A stretch of 64,000 nt of DNA from JAWKVD01 sp041398225 (lineage in GTDB: Bacteria > Pseudomonadota > Alphaproteobacteria > Caulobacterales > Hyphomonadaceae). Position 1 is the stretch's first letter; the number at the start of each line of letters is the position of its first letter. The translations under genes and the position numbers were made by a program. The DNA lies in NCBI GenBank assembly GCA_041398225.1, contig JAWKVD010000012.1, positions 45,887 to 109,886 on the forward strand. Reading direction: 5' to 3'. The notes under the pieces were generated by a model, which saw only the letters and a list, made by a program, of their open reading frames with translations, was not told the origin of the DNA and did no database searches. Below are positions 34,954-44,244 of this stretch, piece after piece.

Positions 34954-35354
34954 ATATCGATGCGGTAGCGTCGCTTCTGCACCTCGCCGCGTTCATAGTA
35001 ATATTCGCCTGGCGGCAGATCGACCGTCTCCACATAGACCGCCCCGATCTTTTCAAGAGTCCGAATGGAGGCCCGGTTGTCGGGGTTGCAGGTCACCCAC
35101 AGTTCGTCCAAGCCCCGCCCGCGCGCTATGGGCAACAGCAAACGGACCGCCTCGGCCGCATAGCCACGCCCACGATACTGTTCGGCAATGCGATAACCGA
35201 CCTGACCGGCATACAGCAGATTTCTGATGTCCGTGGAGGGACGAAAGCTCAATCTTCCCACTTTGCGCCAATTCGCTCGGACGTCGTAGAGAACCGCGTC
35301 CGTTTTCCATGGCGACGTCGCAGCGCCGTAACGCGCGCGCACCGCCAAGCGCAT
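34950..35354 (-). CDS. Short GNAT-family acetyltransferase behind dxs
   Basis: 134 residues of the RimJ/RimL-like group: GQVGYRIAEQYRGRGYAAEA carries the acetyl-CoA loop and LWVTCNPDNRASIRTLEKIG the Asn-containing helix. The C-terminus (DLPPGEYYYERGEVQKRRYR) matches a subset of short acetyltransferases. The N-terminal beta strands of longer relatives are reduced. It starts 4 bp after the dxs stop, so it is co-translated with dxs. It converges on the other GNAT gene with stops overlapping in CTAG. Confidence 0.82.
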   Translation of the reverse strand: MRLAVRARYGAATSPWKTDAVLYDVRANWRKVGRLSFRPSTDIRNLLYAGQVGYRIAEQYRGRGYAAEAVRLLLPIARGRGLDELWVTCNPDNRASIRTLEKIGAVYVETVDLPPGEYYYERGEVQKRRYRIDI

Positions 35355-35358
35355 GGAC

Positions 35359-37272
35359 CTATCCCGCGATCAATTTGAGAGCGCGGGCGTCGCCACGGCC
35401 CAATGCCTGGATCGCCACCGTGGCGATCGAACGGGCGTCCAGCCCGGCGCGCTCATACATGCGTTCCGGCGAGTCCTGCTCCTGGAAGATGTCCGGCAGA
35501 TGCAATGTGCGGACTTTCAAGCCCGCATCAAGCAGACCGCTTTCCGCCAGATGCTCGAGCACGAAAGCGCCGAACCCTCCGCGGGCGCCTTCCTCCACCG
35601 TGATGAGAACCTCATGGTTGCGCGCCAATTGGGCGATCAACGCCTCATCCAACGGCTTGGCGAAGCGCGCGTCCGCTACGGTCACGCTCAGCCCTTGCGC
35701 CCCGAGCATTTCAGCGGCGCGTTGAACTTCGTGAAGGCGGGCGCCCAGCGACAAGATTGCGATGGCGGACCCTTGGCGCAGGATACGCCCCTTGCCGATC
35801 TCAAGCGGCTCGGGTTGCTCGATCAACGGCAAACCAACGCCGTTTCCGCGCGGATAACGGAATGCGGACGGACGATCGTCGATGATTTGCGCCGTGGCGA
35901 CCATGCGCTGAAGTTCGGTTTCGTCGGCAGCGGCCATCACCACGAAGTCAGGGAGCGCGCCAAGGAAACCAATATCGAAACTGCCCGCATGGGTAGGACC
36001 GTCGGCCCCGACCAGACCAGCACGGTCAATCGCAAAGCGCACCGGCAGGCGCTGGATCGCCACGTCGTGCACAACGCTGTCGTACCCGCGCTGCAAGAAC
36101 GTCGAGTAGATAGCGGCAAACGGCCGGTAGCCTTCGGCCGCAAGACCGGCCGCAAAGGTCACTGCGTGCTGCTCTGCTATGCCGACATCGAAGCAACGGT
36201 CCGGGAAACGCTCGCCGAACAGGTCCAGACCGGTTCCGGAAGGCATCGCCGCCGTGATGCCGACCACGCGATCATCCTGTTCCGCGATCCGGATCAGCTC
36301 CTGCGCGAACACCTTCGTGTAAGCCGGCGGACCAGCCTTCGCCTTGGCCTGTTCGCCGGTCACGACGTTGAACCGCGAGACGCCGTGGTATTTGTCGTCA
36401 GCGTTCTCGGCCGGCTCGTAGCCCTTGCCCTTCTGGGTCACGACGTGAACAAGCACCGGGCCGTTGTCCATGTCGCGGACATTTTCGAGCACGGGCAACA
36501 GCGCGTTCAGGTCATGCCCGTCCAGCGGGCCGACATAGAAGAAGCCCAGCGCATCAAACAGATCGCCGCCCATGGCGAAATTCCGCGCATAGTGTTCGGC
36601 CTTCTTGGCGACCTGATCGAGGCCGATCTTGCGCGCGGCGCGTTTGGCGAAGTCGCGGACCTGCCGGTACCCTTTGGACGAGACCGTGCGCGAGAGGTAA
36701 TGGCTCATCGCGCCCACAGGCGGCGCGATCGACATGTCGTTGTCGTTGAGGATGACGATCAACCGGGTGTGCAGGCCGCCGACATTGTTCAGCGCCTCAT
36801 AGATCATGCCGGCGCTCATGGCGCCGTCGCCCACAACGCAGACGACATTGTTCTTGCCGCCGCTGAGATCACGCGCCACCGCGAAGCCGGCGCCGGCGGA
36901 AACCGACGTCCCCGCATGAGCAGCTCCGAAGGGATCGTATGGGCTCTCATCGCGCTTGGTGAAACCCGAAAGCCCTCCGCCTTGTCTTAGCGTGCGGATG
37001 CGATCGCGACGACCGGTGAGAATTTTGTGAGGGTAAGCTTGGTGCCCAACATCCCAGATCAGGCGGTCGTTAGGGGTGTCGAAGACCGCATGGATCGCGA
37101 CTGTGAGCTCCACCACGCCCAGCCCCGCGCCCAAATGCCCGCCGGTCACGGAAACGGCGTTGATCGTCTCCTGACGCAGTTCATCCGCGATCTGGCGCAG
37201 CTCCGCCCGAGACCGACCACGCAGATCAGCAGGAAAATGGATCTCGTCCAGGAGCTTCGTTTGCGACGTCAT
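35359..37272 (-). CDS. dxs: 1-deoxy-D-xylulose-5-phosphate synthase
   Basis: Thiamine-diphosphate enzyme condensing pyruvate and glyceraldehyde-3-phosphate, the entry of the MEP isoprenoid pathway. 637 residues, usual length. Motifs: GGHLGAGLGVVELTVAIH, WDVGHQAYPHKILTGR, VCVVGDGAMSAGMIYEALNN (ThDP/Mg2+ site), FVYVGPLDGHDL-like YVGPLDGHDLNALL, AFAAIYSTFLQRGYDSVVHD-like segment and DRAGLVGADGPTHAGSFD. Third gene of the xseB-ispA-dxs operon, 31 bp after ispA, an order conserved in many proteobacteria. Confidence 0.97.
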   Translation of the reverse strand: MTSQTKLLDEIHFPADLRGRSRAELRQIADELRQETINAVSVTGGHLGAGLGVVELTVAIHAVFDTPNDRLIWDVGHQAYPHKILTGRRDRIRTLRQGGGLSGFTKRDESPYDPFGAAHAGTSVSAGAGFAVARDLSGGKNNVVCVVGDGAMSAGMIYEALNNVGGLHTRLIVILNDNDMSIAPPVGAMSHYLSRTVSSKGYRQVRDFAKRAARKIGLDQVAKKAEHYARNFAMGGDLFDALGFFYVGPLDGHDLNALLPVLENVRDMDNGPVLVHVVTQKGKGYEPAENADDKYHGVSRFNVVTGEQAKAKAGPPAYTKVFAQELIRIAEQDDRVVGITAAMPSGTGLDLFGERFPDRCFDVGIAEQHAVTFAAGLAAEGYRPFAAIYSTFLQRGYDSVVHDVAIQRLPVRFAIDRAGLVGADGPTHAGSFDIGFLGALPDFVVMAAADETELQRMVATAQIIDDRPSAFRYPRGNGVGLPLIEQPEPLEIGKGRILRQGSAIAILSLGARLHEVQRAAEMLGAQGLSVTVADARFAKPLDEALIAQLARNHEVLITVEEGARGGFGAFVLEHLAESGLLDAGLKVRTLHLPDIFQEQDSPERMYERAGLDARSIATVAIQALGRGDARALKLIAG

Positions 37273-37303
37273 GTAACCGTCTGTCAGATCAAATCCCGGA
37301 TAT

Positions 37304-38209
37304 TTAGTGGCGCCGTTGCAGCACGAAGTCGACCGTATGCAGAAGAGCCGTCGCCCGAGAACCGAATGAAGCGAGGTGCTGTTTCGCCTGTGCGGCGAGA
37401 TATCGCACCCTTTCGCGTGCTCCGTCTACGCCCAGCAATGTCACGAAATTGGCTTTTCCCGCCTCCGCGTCCTTCCCGACCGCCTTCCCGACTGTTTCGG
37501 TTTCCCCCTCGACATCGAGGAGGTCGTCCACAATCTGGAACGCCAAACCTAAATCGTTGGTATACCCGGCTATCGCATGGCGCTCATGTTCCAGCGCGCC
37601 GCCCAGGAGCGCGCCCGCCTCACCCGAAAACGCGATCAGAGCCCCGGTCTTCAGGCGCTGCATGCGGGTCAGCACCTGTAGCGGTTCCTGCCCCTCGACG
37701 TCGGGGTTCATATCGATGATCTGGCCGGCCACCATCCCGCGGGCGCCGGCGGCGACCGCCATCTTCTCGATCAATCGGCAGCGCATAACGGCGTCGCGGT
37801 GGGTCTCCGACGAAGCCATGATCTCGAAAGCCAGGGCCAACAGCGCGTCTCCCGCCAAGACTGCGGTCGCCTCGTCGAACGCCTTGTGCACGGTGAGCTG
37901 GCCACGCCGATAGTCATCATCATCGAGACACGGAAGGTCGTCGTGGATCAACGAATAGGCATGCACGCACTCAATAGCGGCCGCCGCCCGGAGCAGCGCC
38001 TTTTCCTGAGCGCCAAACATGCGGCCGACTTCAATCGTTATGAACGGACGCAGCCGTTTGCCCTTGCCCAGCGCGCCATGACGCATCGCGCGCATCAGCT
38101 GTGCTTCCGGCCCTGAGGCCGCCGGGATGAGCTGGTCAATCGCTACCGTGACGCGATCCGCAACCTCGTTCAGCCGCTGTTCGAAAGGGGTGAGCGCTGT
38201 CTCAGTCAC
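37304..38209 (-). CDS. ispA: Polyprenyl synthetase (farnesyl/geranylgeranyl diphosphate synthase)
   Basis: Chain-elongating prenyltransferase using IPP and allylic diphosphates. First Asp-rich motif DDLPCLDDDDYRRG, second DDLLDVEGETETVGK, plus GKGKRLRP and EYIHAYSLIHDD-like CVHAYSLIHDD. 301 residues. The start is GTG at 38209 with GAAAG upstream. The residues before the first Asp-rich motif (AYSLIHDD) suggest a short-chain product such as FPP, but chain length cannot be fixed here. 36 bp after xseB. Confidence 0.93.
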   Translation of the reverse strand: MTETALTPFEQRLNEVADRVTVAIDQLIPAASGPEAQLMRAMRHGALGKGKRLRPFITIEVGRMFGAQEKALLRAAAAIECVHAYSLIHDDLPCLDDDDYRRGQLTVHKAFDEATAVLAGDALLALAFEIMASSETHRDAVMRCRLIEKMAVAAGARGMVAGQIIDMNPDVEGQEPLQVLTRMQRLKTGALIAFSGEAGALLGGALEHERHAIAGYTNDLGLAFQIVDDLLDVEGETETVGKAVGKDAEAGKANFVTLLGVDGARERVRYLAAQAKQHLASFGSRATALLHTVDFVLQRRH

Positions 38210-38245
38210 GCGCTTTCGCCCTTCCCGGCGGGGGAGTGACGCGTG

Positions 38246-38497
38246 TCAGCTTTCATCAGCCGCCTCCGCGCCGACCGGACCATCGGGTCCGAGGACGATA
38301 CGCTCGACCTTCAGCTCCGCTTCCTTCAGCTTTTTCTCGCAGTGCGCCTTCAGCGCGGCGCCGCGCTCGTAGATGCGAATAGAGTCCTCAAGCGGCACGT
38401 CGCCAGCCTCGAGCTTCTGGACGATCTGCTCGAGCTCAGCGAGGGCATCCTCAAAACTGAGTGCTGCTATGTCTTTTGCGGGCGACGGTTGCGCCAT
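38246..38497 (-). CDS. xseB: Exodeoxyribonuclease VII small subunit
   Basis: 83-residue helical subunit that assembles with XseA into exonuclease VII, which degrades single-stranded DNA. Signature: LSFEDALAELEQIVQKLEAGDVPLEDS (read across residues 13-39), then YERGAALKAHCEKKL and a charged tail. First gene of the xseB-ispA-dxs operon; xseA is not in the window. Confidence 0.95.
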   Translation of the reverse strand: MAQPSPAKDIAALSFEDALAELEQIVQKLEAGDVPLEDSIRIYERGAALKAHCEKKLKEAELKVERIVLGPDGPVGAEAADES

Positions 38498-38586
38498 TGG
38501 AGGACGTCTCGCTGTCTATCGGATTGCGGGCACCATAAGGATGGCTGCGCGCCGGAACAATGCTCATTTGAGCGGATTACACCGCC

Positions 38587-39210
38587 TCACCTTTGCTCGT
38601 ACACGCGGTACGACCAGTAGGCGTCTCCACCGTCGCGAACGCAACGCCAACCACGGGCGCGAAGAGCCGGACGCAGCATGCGATTGAACCAGCCATGCGC
38701 CGCGAGCAAGACATCGTTGCCTTCGGACGCTGTGCGGATCAGCAGATCGGCGGCCTCAACCGCGCGCCGGCGGGTTTCGGAAATATGCTCCTGTCCGCCT
38801 GAGTGCCCCATCAGCCAGGCCAGACGAGCGATCTTGTTCCAGGTCTTGGGCAGAAACTTCCGCCTGTTTGACCATTCCGGGGGCGGCAGAGGCGCCTCGT
38901 TGAACACCTCGTGGCTATTCACGTCGCGTCCCGAAGCGATGATATGAGCCGTCTCGATCGCCCGCGGACGCATACTCGACAGGATGACCAAGTCGCCGCT
39001 CGTGGCGCTGCGCAACGCGTCGGGGCAGTCCTGCCCTTCGGCAAGGGACCCGGCCTCGTACTTTGCCCACCATTCAACATAGGCGCGCCAGTCGAGGCGC
39101 GGTCCGGCTTCGCGATCAAGCGCGGGACGACCATGACGCGCGATGATAATCCGCCCCGAGCGAGCCCCGGTCGGGGACCTTGCATCCTGTTTCTCGGCGC
39201 TCTTGTCCAT
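38587..39210 (-). CDS. Histidine phosphatase superfamily protein
   Basis: About 207 residues. The catalytic RHG motif is in IIIARHGRPALD; the second Arg and the distal His-Gly motif appear as SSMRPRAIETAH and LLAAHGWFNRMLRP. The substrate (phospho-protein, sugar phosphate or nucleotide) is unknown. The start is uncertain: ATG at 39210 is preferred, whereas the longest frame begins with TTG at 39270 without a ribosome binding site. It follows lepB by 84 bp on the same strand. Confidence 0.85.
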   Translation of the reverse strand: MDKSAEKQDARSPTGARSGRIIIARHGRPALDREAGPRLDWRAYVEWWAKYEAGSLAEGQDCPDALRSATSGDLVILSSMRPRAIETAHIIASGRDVNSHEVFNEAPLPPPEWSNRRKFLPKTWNKIARLAWLMGHSGGQEHISETRRRAVEAADLLIRTASEGNDVLLAAHGWFNRMLRPALRARGWRCVRDGGDAYWSYRVYEQR

Positions 39211-39294
39211 CAGCCCACTTTTCCACCCCGCCGTTCCTAGCCAGGAATCGACGTTGTGGTGCTTAGACAATCGACCGGCCGGAGGAAACTGCTT

Positions 39295-40176
39295 TTACAG
39301 CGGTTTCCAGATATGGCTCTTCAGACACTCGGTTCCGGGCTCCTGCTTGCAGCGGTGGAGCGTAAAGAGAACCGTTTCCGCGCGACCGATCAGATGGTCC
39401 ACCGGTACGTAGCCGATGGACATTTCGCTATCAGGCGAACAGCCGCCCCAGGCGTCACCCGCAATCTCGACCAGGCCCGGATAGGCCTGACAAGCACGAC
39501 TGTCCTCGGAATTGTCGCGATTGTCGCCCATCATGAAAAGGTGCCCCGGCGGCACCGTGAAAATGGGCGTGCGATCAAGACGACGGTGATCGTCAAACTC
39601 ATGAATGATGTGCGGCTTGTCCTCGCCAGGCAGCTGTTCGCGATACTCGATCGCCGTAACCACACCGCCGTAGCCGTGCTGCACATAGGTGACCGTGCCG
39701 ATCTCCTCGCGCGCTATCTCCTCGCCATTGATGTGAAGGCGGCCGTTGACCATCTGAATCTTGTCGCCAGGCAGTCCGATCACCCGCTTGATCATGACTT
39801 TGTCGGCGTGAGGATGCTGAAAAACGACCACGTCGCCACGCTTGGGATAACGAACCCATATGCCGTCGTCCGGCTTGTTGGGGTTCTCCTTCGAGAACAG
39901 ATGGCCGATGCCGAAGGGGATGGAGTTGCGGTTGTAGCCGTACGCAAACTTGGTGACCGCGACCCTGTCGCCGACCTCGAGAGCCGGCACCATGCTTTCC
40001 GATGGGATGGAGCGAAGCTCGTAGACGAAAGTGGAGAAGACCAACCAGAACGGGATGAAGACCGCGATGGTGATCAGCGTCTCGCGGACTTCATGCAAGA
40101 CCTTGTCGAGGAACGACGCGGGGGCTTCGGAGTCCGCCTCATGAGACGAGGTCTCCCCGCTGGAATCACTGCTCAT
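39295..40176 (-). CDS. lepB: Signal peptidase I
   Basis: Inner-membrane serine protease that removes signal peptides from exported proteins. 293 residues: a charged Ser/Glu-rich cytoplasmic N-terminus, one membrane helix (about 33-52), the catalytic Ser61 in SIPSESMVP, Lys130 in MIKRVIGLPGD and the C-terminal box FMMGDNRDNSEDSR. ATG 40176 has CAGGA 9 bp upstream; a TTG twelve codons earlier is less likely. The periplasmic insert between the boxes is large, as in many alphaproteobacteria. Confidence 0.95.
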   Translation of the reverse strand: MSSDSSGETSSHEADSEAPASFLDKVLHEVRETLITIAVFIPFWLVFSTFVYELRSIPSESMVPALEVGDRVAVTKFAYGYNRNSIPFGIGHLFSKENPNKPDDGIWVRYPKRGDVVVFQHPHADKVMIKRVIGLPGDKIQMVNGRLHINGEEIAREEIGTVTYVQHGYGGVVTAIEYREQLPGEDKPHIIHEFDDHRRLDRTPIFTVPPGHLFMMGDNRDNSEDSRACQAYPGLVEIAGDAWGGCSPDSEMSIGYVPVDHLIGRAETVLFTLHRCKQEPGTECLKSHIWKPL

Positions 40177-40297
40177 CCGTTCGAAATCCTGTTTCGCCTC
40201 TGGGGAGGACAATCTGCGACGACGCTTTCGTGGGCCATTCGCGCCATCTTCTGGCTCAAACGACGGAGCCTCATACGCAATACCGGAGCCTACGGCG

Positions 40298-41350
40298 TCA
40301 AGTCGCCCGGCTGTATAGATTTGTCCCGTTTTCCCGTCGGCACACGACCTGACCGCGCTGGATCAGGCAATTCACGTGCGCGATGGTCTCGCCGGTCGCC
40401 ATGCCCAGACTGTCCGGACCGATCGTCCGGGCGAACACCGCCGTGAACAGTTCCAGAACCTGTTTGGGCTGTTCGAGCCGGTCCAGAATCCTCCGAAGCG
40501 CGCGTTCATGTCCGTCAACCAGGGCGTCCAATCGCTTGTGGAGCCCATAGAATGGCTCGTTGTGCGCCGGCAGGACAAGCACATCCGGAGGCAAGATCGA
40601 CTTCAGCTTGCGGCAGGACTCCAACCATTCGTGCAGAGGATCCGCCGCCGGCTCGGTGGGGTAAACCGAGACGTTGGACGAAATGCGCGGCAGGACCTGG
40701 TCGCCTGAAATGAAGACGTTCAGGTCGGGGCACCACAGGCAGGCATGGTGAGGTGAGTGACCGCCGCCGGTAACCACCTTCCATGTACGACCGCCGATTT
40801 CGAGTTCCTGCCCGTCGTCCAAACGGGTGTAGGCGTCAGGCATTTGCGTCACTGCGCGCCCGAAACCTCCGAACCTCTCTATATATGTGTCGAGCGCATC
40901 CTGCGGCCAGCCGGCCGCCCTGTAGAAGTCGACTCCAGCTTCGGGGGCCTCACGTCCGGTATCGGCGACCAGCATGCGGCAGGAGATGTACTCCAGTCGC
41001 GTCATCAGCAGCGGACACTGGAATTTTCGGCAGAACCACCCCGCCAATCCGACATGGTCGGGGTGCATGTGCGTGACGATCACCCGCTTGACCGGCCTGC
41101 CCTGCAGGTCGTCTGACAGAATCGAGCGCCAGTGCGACTTGGTCTCGCTGGTCGGCATTCCGGTATCGACGATGGTCCAGCCATCGCCGTCTTCGAGCGC
41201 CCAAAGATTGATCCACTTCAGTGAAAACGGCAGCGGCATCCGCACCCAGAGAACGCCGGGGGCGACTTCAAGCGTGGTTCCCGGCTCAGGCGGCGACTCG
41301 AATGGGTAGTCGTAACGCGCGCGGGTTGTCTTACCTTCGAAACCATCCAT
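40298..41350 (-). CDS. MBL-fold metallo-hydrolase with C-terminal extension, 350 aa
   Basis: Second metallo-beta-lactamase-fold gene. Zinc motif THMHPDHVGLAGW, then further ligands in TGGGHSPHHACLW, FISGDQVLPRISSN and VLPAHNEPF. About 100 residues after the core form a helical C-terminal domain (KRLDALVDGHERALRRILD). Starting at ATG 41350 (MDGFEGKTT) is supported by GGAGG upstream; the frame remains open to 41605. The family resembles lactonase or hydroxyacylglutathione-hydrolase-like proteins; substrate unknown. Separated from lepB by about 120 bp. Confidence 0.85.
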   Translation of the reverse strand: MDGFEGKTTRARYDYPFESPPEPGTTLEVAPGVLWVRMPLPFSLKWINLWALEDGDGWTIVDTGMPTSETKSHWRSILSDDLQGRPVKRVIVTHMHPDHVGLAGWFCRKFQCPLLMTRLEYISCRMLVADTGREAPEAGVDFYRAAGWPQDALDTYIERFGGFGRAVTQMPDAYTRLDDGQELEIGGRTWKVVTGGGHSPHHACLWCPDLNVFISGDQVLPRISSNVSVYPTEPAADPLHEWLESCRKLKSILPPDVLVLPAHNEPFYGLHKRLDALVDGHERALRRILDRLEQPKQVLELFTAVFARTIGPDSLGMATGETIAHVNCLIQRGQVVCRRENGTNLYSRAT

Positions 41351-41588
41351 GAGACCTATGTCCTCCAACGTCCGGACCAAGTCCAGAGAGCCGACCGGAG
41401 AGCCCCAGGGCTGTCCGCCGCCCCCTCGCGGCAAGTTGAACTGCGTCGGGGCGAACGTGCAGCAGCTTCGCGCGGAGACTATATGGACGTGACGCCCTTG
41501 GACGTTCAACAATCCGAACAAACACGCAAACTGTCGGGACGCTGAAATGGCGGTCAAGCCGTCGATATCGAAACTGTGGGGACACGCT

Positions 41589-42236
41589 ATGAAACGTCCG
41601 GCCAAACCAAACCTTAGATACGCGCTGATTGCCCTCGCCGCCGCGCTACCGATCTCGGCCGTGATCGCCCCGGCGGGGCTGGCCCAGGAAGCGCCCGCCG
41701 GCGACTATGAACTGGATCGCACCCATGCAAGCCTGACCTGGAAGATCCTGCATCAGGGCCTCACCTGGTACTCCGCCCGCTTCACAGACATGCGGGCGGA
41801 GCTCACCTTTGACCCTGATAATGTCGCCAAATCGAAGGTGAGCGTGACAATCGCGGCCGATTCTGTCGAAACCGACTACGAGAAGACACGCCCGGCCGGA
41901 AACACGACGGACTTCAACAAGGAGATATTTGAGGAGGAGCGCTTCTTTGACGGTGGCGCCCACCCGAAGATCACCTTCGTCTCAACCAAGGTCGCCAAAA
42001 CCGGCGACAATACGGGCAAGTTAACCGGCAACCTCACCTTCAGAGGTGTAACGAAACCGGTGACGCTGGACGTAACCTATATCGGTCATCGCAACGACCC
42101 CCGGCGGCAGAAGCACAAGGTCGGGTTTTCCGCTGTAGGCTCCATCAAACGGTCGGACTTCGGGATGACATTTGGACAGTCGTTCCTGAGCGATGAAGTG
42201 AAGCTCGAGATCTATGGCGAGTTTGTCGAGAAGTAG
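41589..42236 (+). CDS. YceI family periplasmic lipid-binding-like protein (copy 1)
   Basis: 215 residues with a Sec signal peptide (ending near GLAQE, residue 33) and a full YceI domain. Landmarks are YELDRTHASLTWKILHQGL at the start, RFTDMRAELTFDPDN, FFDGGAHPKITFVST and the end VGFSAVGSIKRSDFGMTFG. YceI folds into a lipocalin-like barrel binding polyprenoids such as quinone precursors. Its stop lies inside the next YceI gene (23-bp overlap), so the two are translationally coupled. Confidence 0.93.
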   Translation: MKRPAKPNLRYALIALAAALPISAVIAPAGLAQEAPAGDYELDRTHASLTWKILHQGLTWYSARFTDMRAELTFDPDNVAKSKVSVTIAADSVETDYEKTRPAGNTTDFNKEIFEEERFFDGGAHPKITFVSTKVAKTGDNTGKLTGNLTFRGVTKPVTLDVTYIGHRNDPRRQKHKVGFSAVGSIKRSDFGMTFGQSFLSDEVKLEIYGEFVEK

Positions 42237-42870
42237 CGGCGCTGGCTGGAGGGCGCGGGTTGTAACCCTCGCCGGAGCACTAAGTGCGTCGCTCCTTGTA
42301 TCTTCCTGCATTTCGACGGCGACGCCGGACCCTCTGGTCGCCGGAGCCGGGGAGTATGTTCTGGAAAAGCCGCATTCGTCGCTGATCTGGCGTGTCCGGC
42401 ATATGGGGTTGTCGAACTATACCGCGCGTTTCGTCGGCATCGACGCAACGCTGGACTTCGATCCGGACGATCCGGAAGCTTCAAAACTCTCCGTGGTCGT
42501 CGATCCAATGTCGGTCCGCACCGATAATCCGGACGCCCCTGTCTGGGACCAGACGATCGCGCGCGATTTCTTCAAGGCCGGCGCTTACCCCCAAATCGTC
42601 TTCCGCAGCACGTCAATAGAACGGACCGGCGAGGCGTCGGGCAATGTCACAGGCGACCTCTCCTTCCTGGGTGAAACCCACCCTGTCACGCTTGAGGTCA
42701 CGTTCAACGGAGCAATATCAGGATCGCCGCTCTATCGCGGTCGCGACGTAATCGGCTTTTCGGCGCACGGCTCCTTCAGTCGCTCGACCTTCGGCCTCAC
42801 CCGTTACGCGTCCTTTGTCGGCGATGATGTTGAACTGCAGATTGAGGCCGAGTTCTCAAAAGCTCGCTGA
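42214..42870 (+). CDS. YceI family lipoprotein (copy 2)
   Basis: 218 residues; unlike copy 1 it has a lipoprotein signal (lipobox LVSSC, Cys32), so it should be membrane-anchored. YceI landmarks: YVLEKPHSSLIWRVRHMGL, YTARFVGIDATLDFDPDD, FFKAGAYPQIVFRSTSIE, TLEVTFNG and IGFSAHGSFSRSTFGLTRY. It overlaps copy 1 by 23 bp and lies 117 bp upstream of the cytochrome b561-YceI fusion gene. The function is probably isoprenoid or quinone binding, judged from the family alone. Confidence 0.93.
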   Translation: MASLSRSSGAGWRARVVTLAGALSASLLVSSCISTATPDPLVAGAGEYVLEKPHSSLIWRVRHMGLSNYTARFVGIDATLDFDPDDPEASKLSVVVDPMSVRTDNPDAPVWDQTIARDFFKAGAYPQIVFRSTSIERTGEASGNVTGDLSFLGETHPVTLEVTFNGAISGSPLYRGRDVIGFSAHGSFSRSTFGLTRYASFVGDDVELQIEAEFSKAR

Positions 42871-42987
42871 CCCAGCGGCCCCCGCGGAACGTGGCGCATG
42901 GGCGAATTTCATGGCAACTAGCGATCCGACAGGGCCTACACCTCGGGGCGATGCGCCCCACTATGTCTCGCTTCAGGGAGTCTCCGC

Positions 42988-44244
42988 ATGAGCGACGCTG
43001 CGCAGAGCCGGTACACATCGGTGGCTATCGCACTCCACTGGGTTATCGCCGTCGGAATCGTCGGTCAGATCCTTTTTGGCTGGTGGATGGGCGACCTTGA
43101 GGACCGGGCCCTGCGTTTCTCGATGATTCAACTGCACAAATCCTTCGGCATCACCGTCCTGGTGTTGTCTGTGGCGCGGATCGTCTGGCGATTGATGAAC
43201 CCCCAACCGCCCGAACCGCCGATGCCCGCCTGGCAGTCACTCGCGGCCAAAGCGGTTCATGTCGGTTTCTACGTGCTGATGATCCTTATGCCCCTGACAG
43301 GCTGGATCATGGTTTCGGCGTCGCCTTCGGGAATTGGCACCCACCTCTTCAACGCTGTCCCGTGGGCGCACATTCCGGGGCTCCCCGAAATGAGTCAGGA
43401 GGCCAAGCGCGCATTCCACGAGCCAATCGAGAATGTCCATTCGAAGCTGGCGTGGGTGGCGATCGGGCTGCTGGCGCTTCACGTCGGGGCGGCCCTCAAG
43501 CACCAATTTATCGACCGCGACCAGCTGATGGCGCGTATGGCTCCAGGCGTCTTCGGGAAAACCTCGGGCCCCGTCTCGCCCGCACGCGGGCTTGTGCCTG
43601 CTCTCGGCGCGGCTGCGATCCTTCTCCTGGCGGGCATCGCCGGCGGATTCGTTTCACCCGCCCCGTCGCCCCAGGAACCGGGGCAACCAGCCGCCCAAGA
43701 GCAGCAGTCGGCCGAGACAACGCCATCCGGCGCGCCATACTGGGCTGTAAATTCGGCGCAAAGCAGCATCCGGTTCAAGGCCGTCTATATGGGACGCCCG
43801 TTCGAGGGGACCTTCGATTCCTGGACATCCGAGATCCAGTTCGACCCCGCCGAGCCGGCGGCGGCGCGCATCCACACCACCATCAAGATGGATTCCGGAA
43901 ATACGGGGGAGCCCTATTTCGATGGGAACATGACCGAGGGCGACTGGTTCGACGTCCGCCAGTTCCCCGACGCGACCTTTTCAGTGAACGAAGGCGTCGC
44001 TCATCTTCAGGGCAACGAATACGAGGCGACGGGGATTCTGACGATCAAGGGTGTGGATCACCCTGTGCGGCTCCCTTTCACCCTCGACATCGATGGCGAC
44101 ACCGCAACCGTTCACGGTGAAACCACGCTCAAGCGCATGGCGCTCGGCGTCGGCGCCGAAACCAAGACGGAGGGCGAAGGCGACGACGAATGGGTCGGCG
44201 ACGATGTGGGGATCGTGATCGATCTCACGGCCGTCCGACAGTAG
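42988..44244 (+). CDS. Cytochrome b561-YceI fusion protein
   Basis: 418 residues. Residues 8-175 form a cytochrome b561 with four helices; the haem-ligand candidates are His17 (IALHWVIAV), His50 (QLHKSFG), His151 and His165 (ENVHSKLAWVAIGLLALHV). A fifth hydrophobic helix (about 202-222) and a Pro/Gln-rich linker lead to a periplasmic YceI domain (248-418: YWAVNSAQSSIRFKAVYMG, FDVRQFPDATFSVNEG). b561 proteins pass electrons between quinol and other acceptors, so the fusion physically joins a quinone-type redox unit to an isoprenoid-binding barrel. Last of the YceI cluster. Confidence 0.93.
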   Translation: MSDAAQSRYTSVAIALHWVIAVGIVGQILFGWWMGDLEDRALRFSMIQLHKSFGITVLVLSVARIVWRLMNPQPPEPPMPAWQSLAAKAVHVGFYVLMILMPLTGWIMVSASPSGIGTHLFNAVPWAHIPGLPEMSQEAKRAFHEPIENVHSKLAWVAIGLLALHVGAALKHQFIDRDQLMARMAPGVFGKTSGPVSPARGLVPALGAAAILLLAGIAGGFVSPAPSPQEPGQPAAQEQQSAETTPSGAPYWAVNSAQSSIRFKAVYMGRPFEGTFDSWTSEIQFDPAEPAAARIHTTIKMDSGNTGEPYFDGNMTEGDWFDVRQFPDATFSVNEGVAHLQGNEYEATGILTIKGVDHPVRLPFTLDIDGDTATVHGETTLKRMALGVGAETKTEGEGDDEWVGDDVGIVIDLTAVRQ

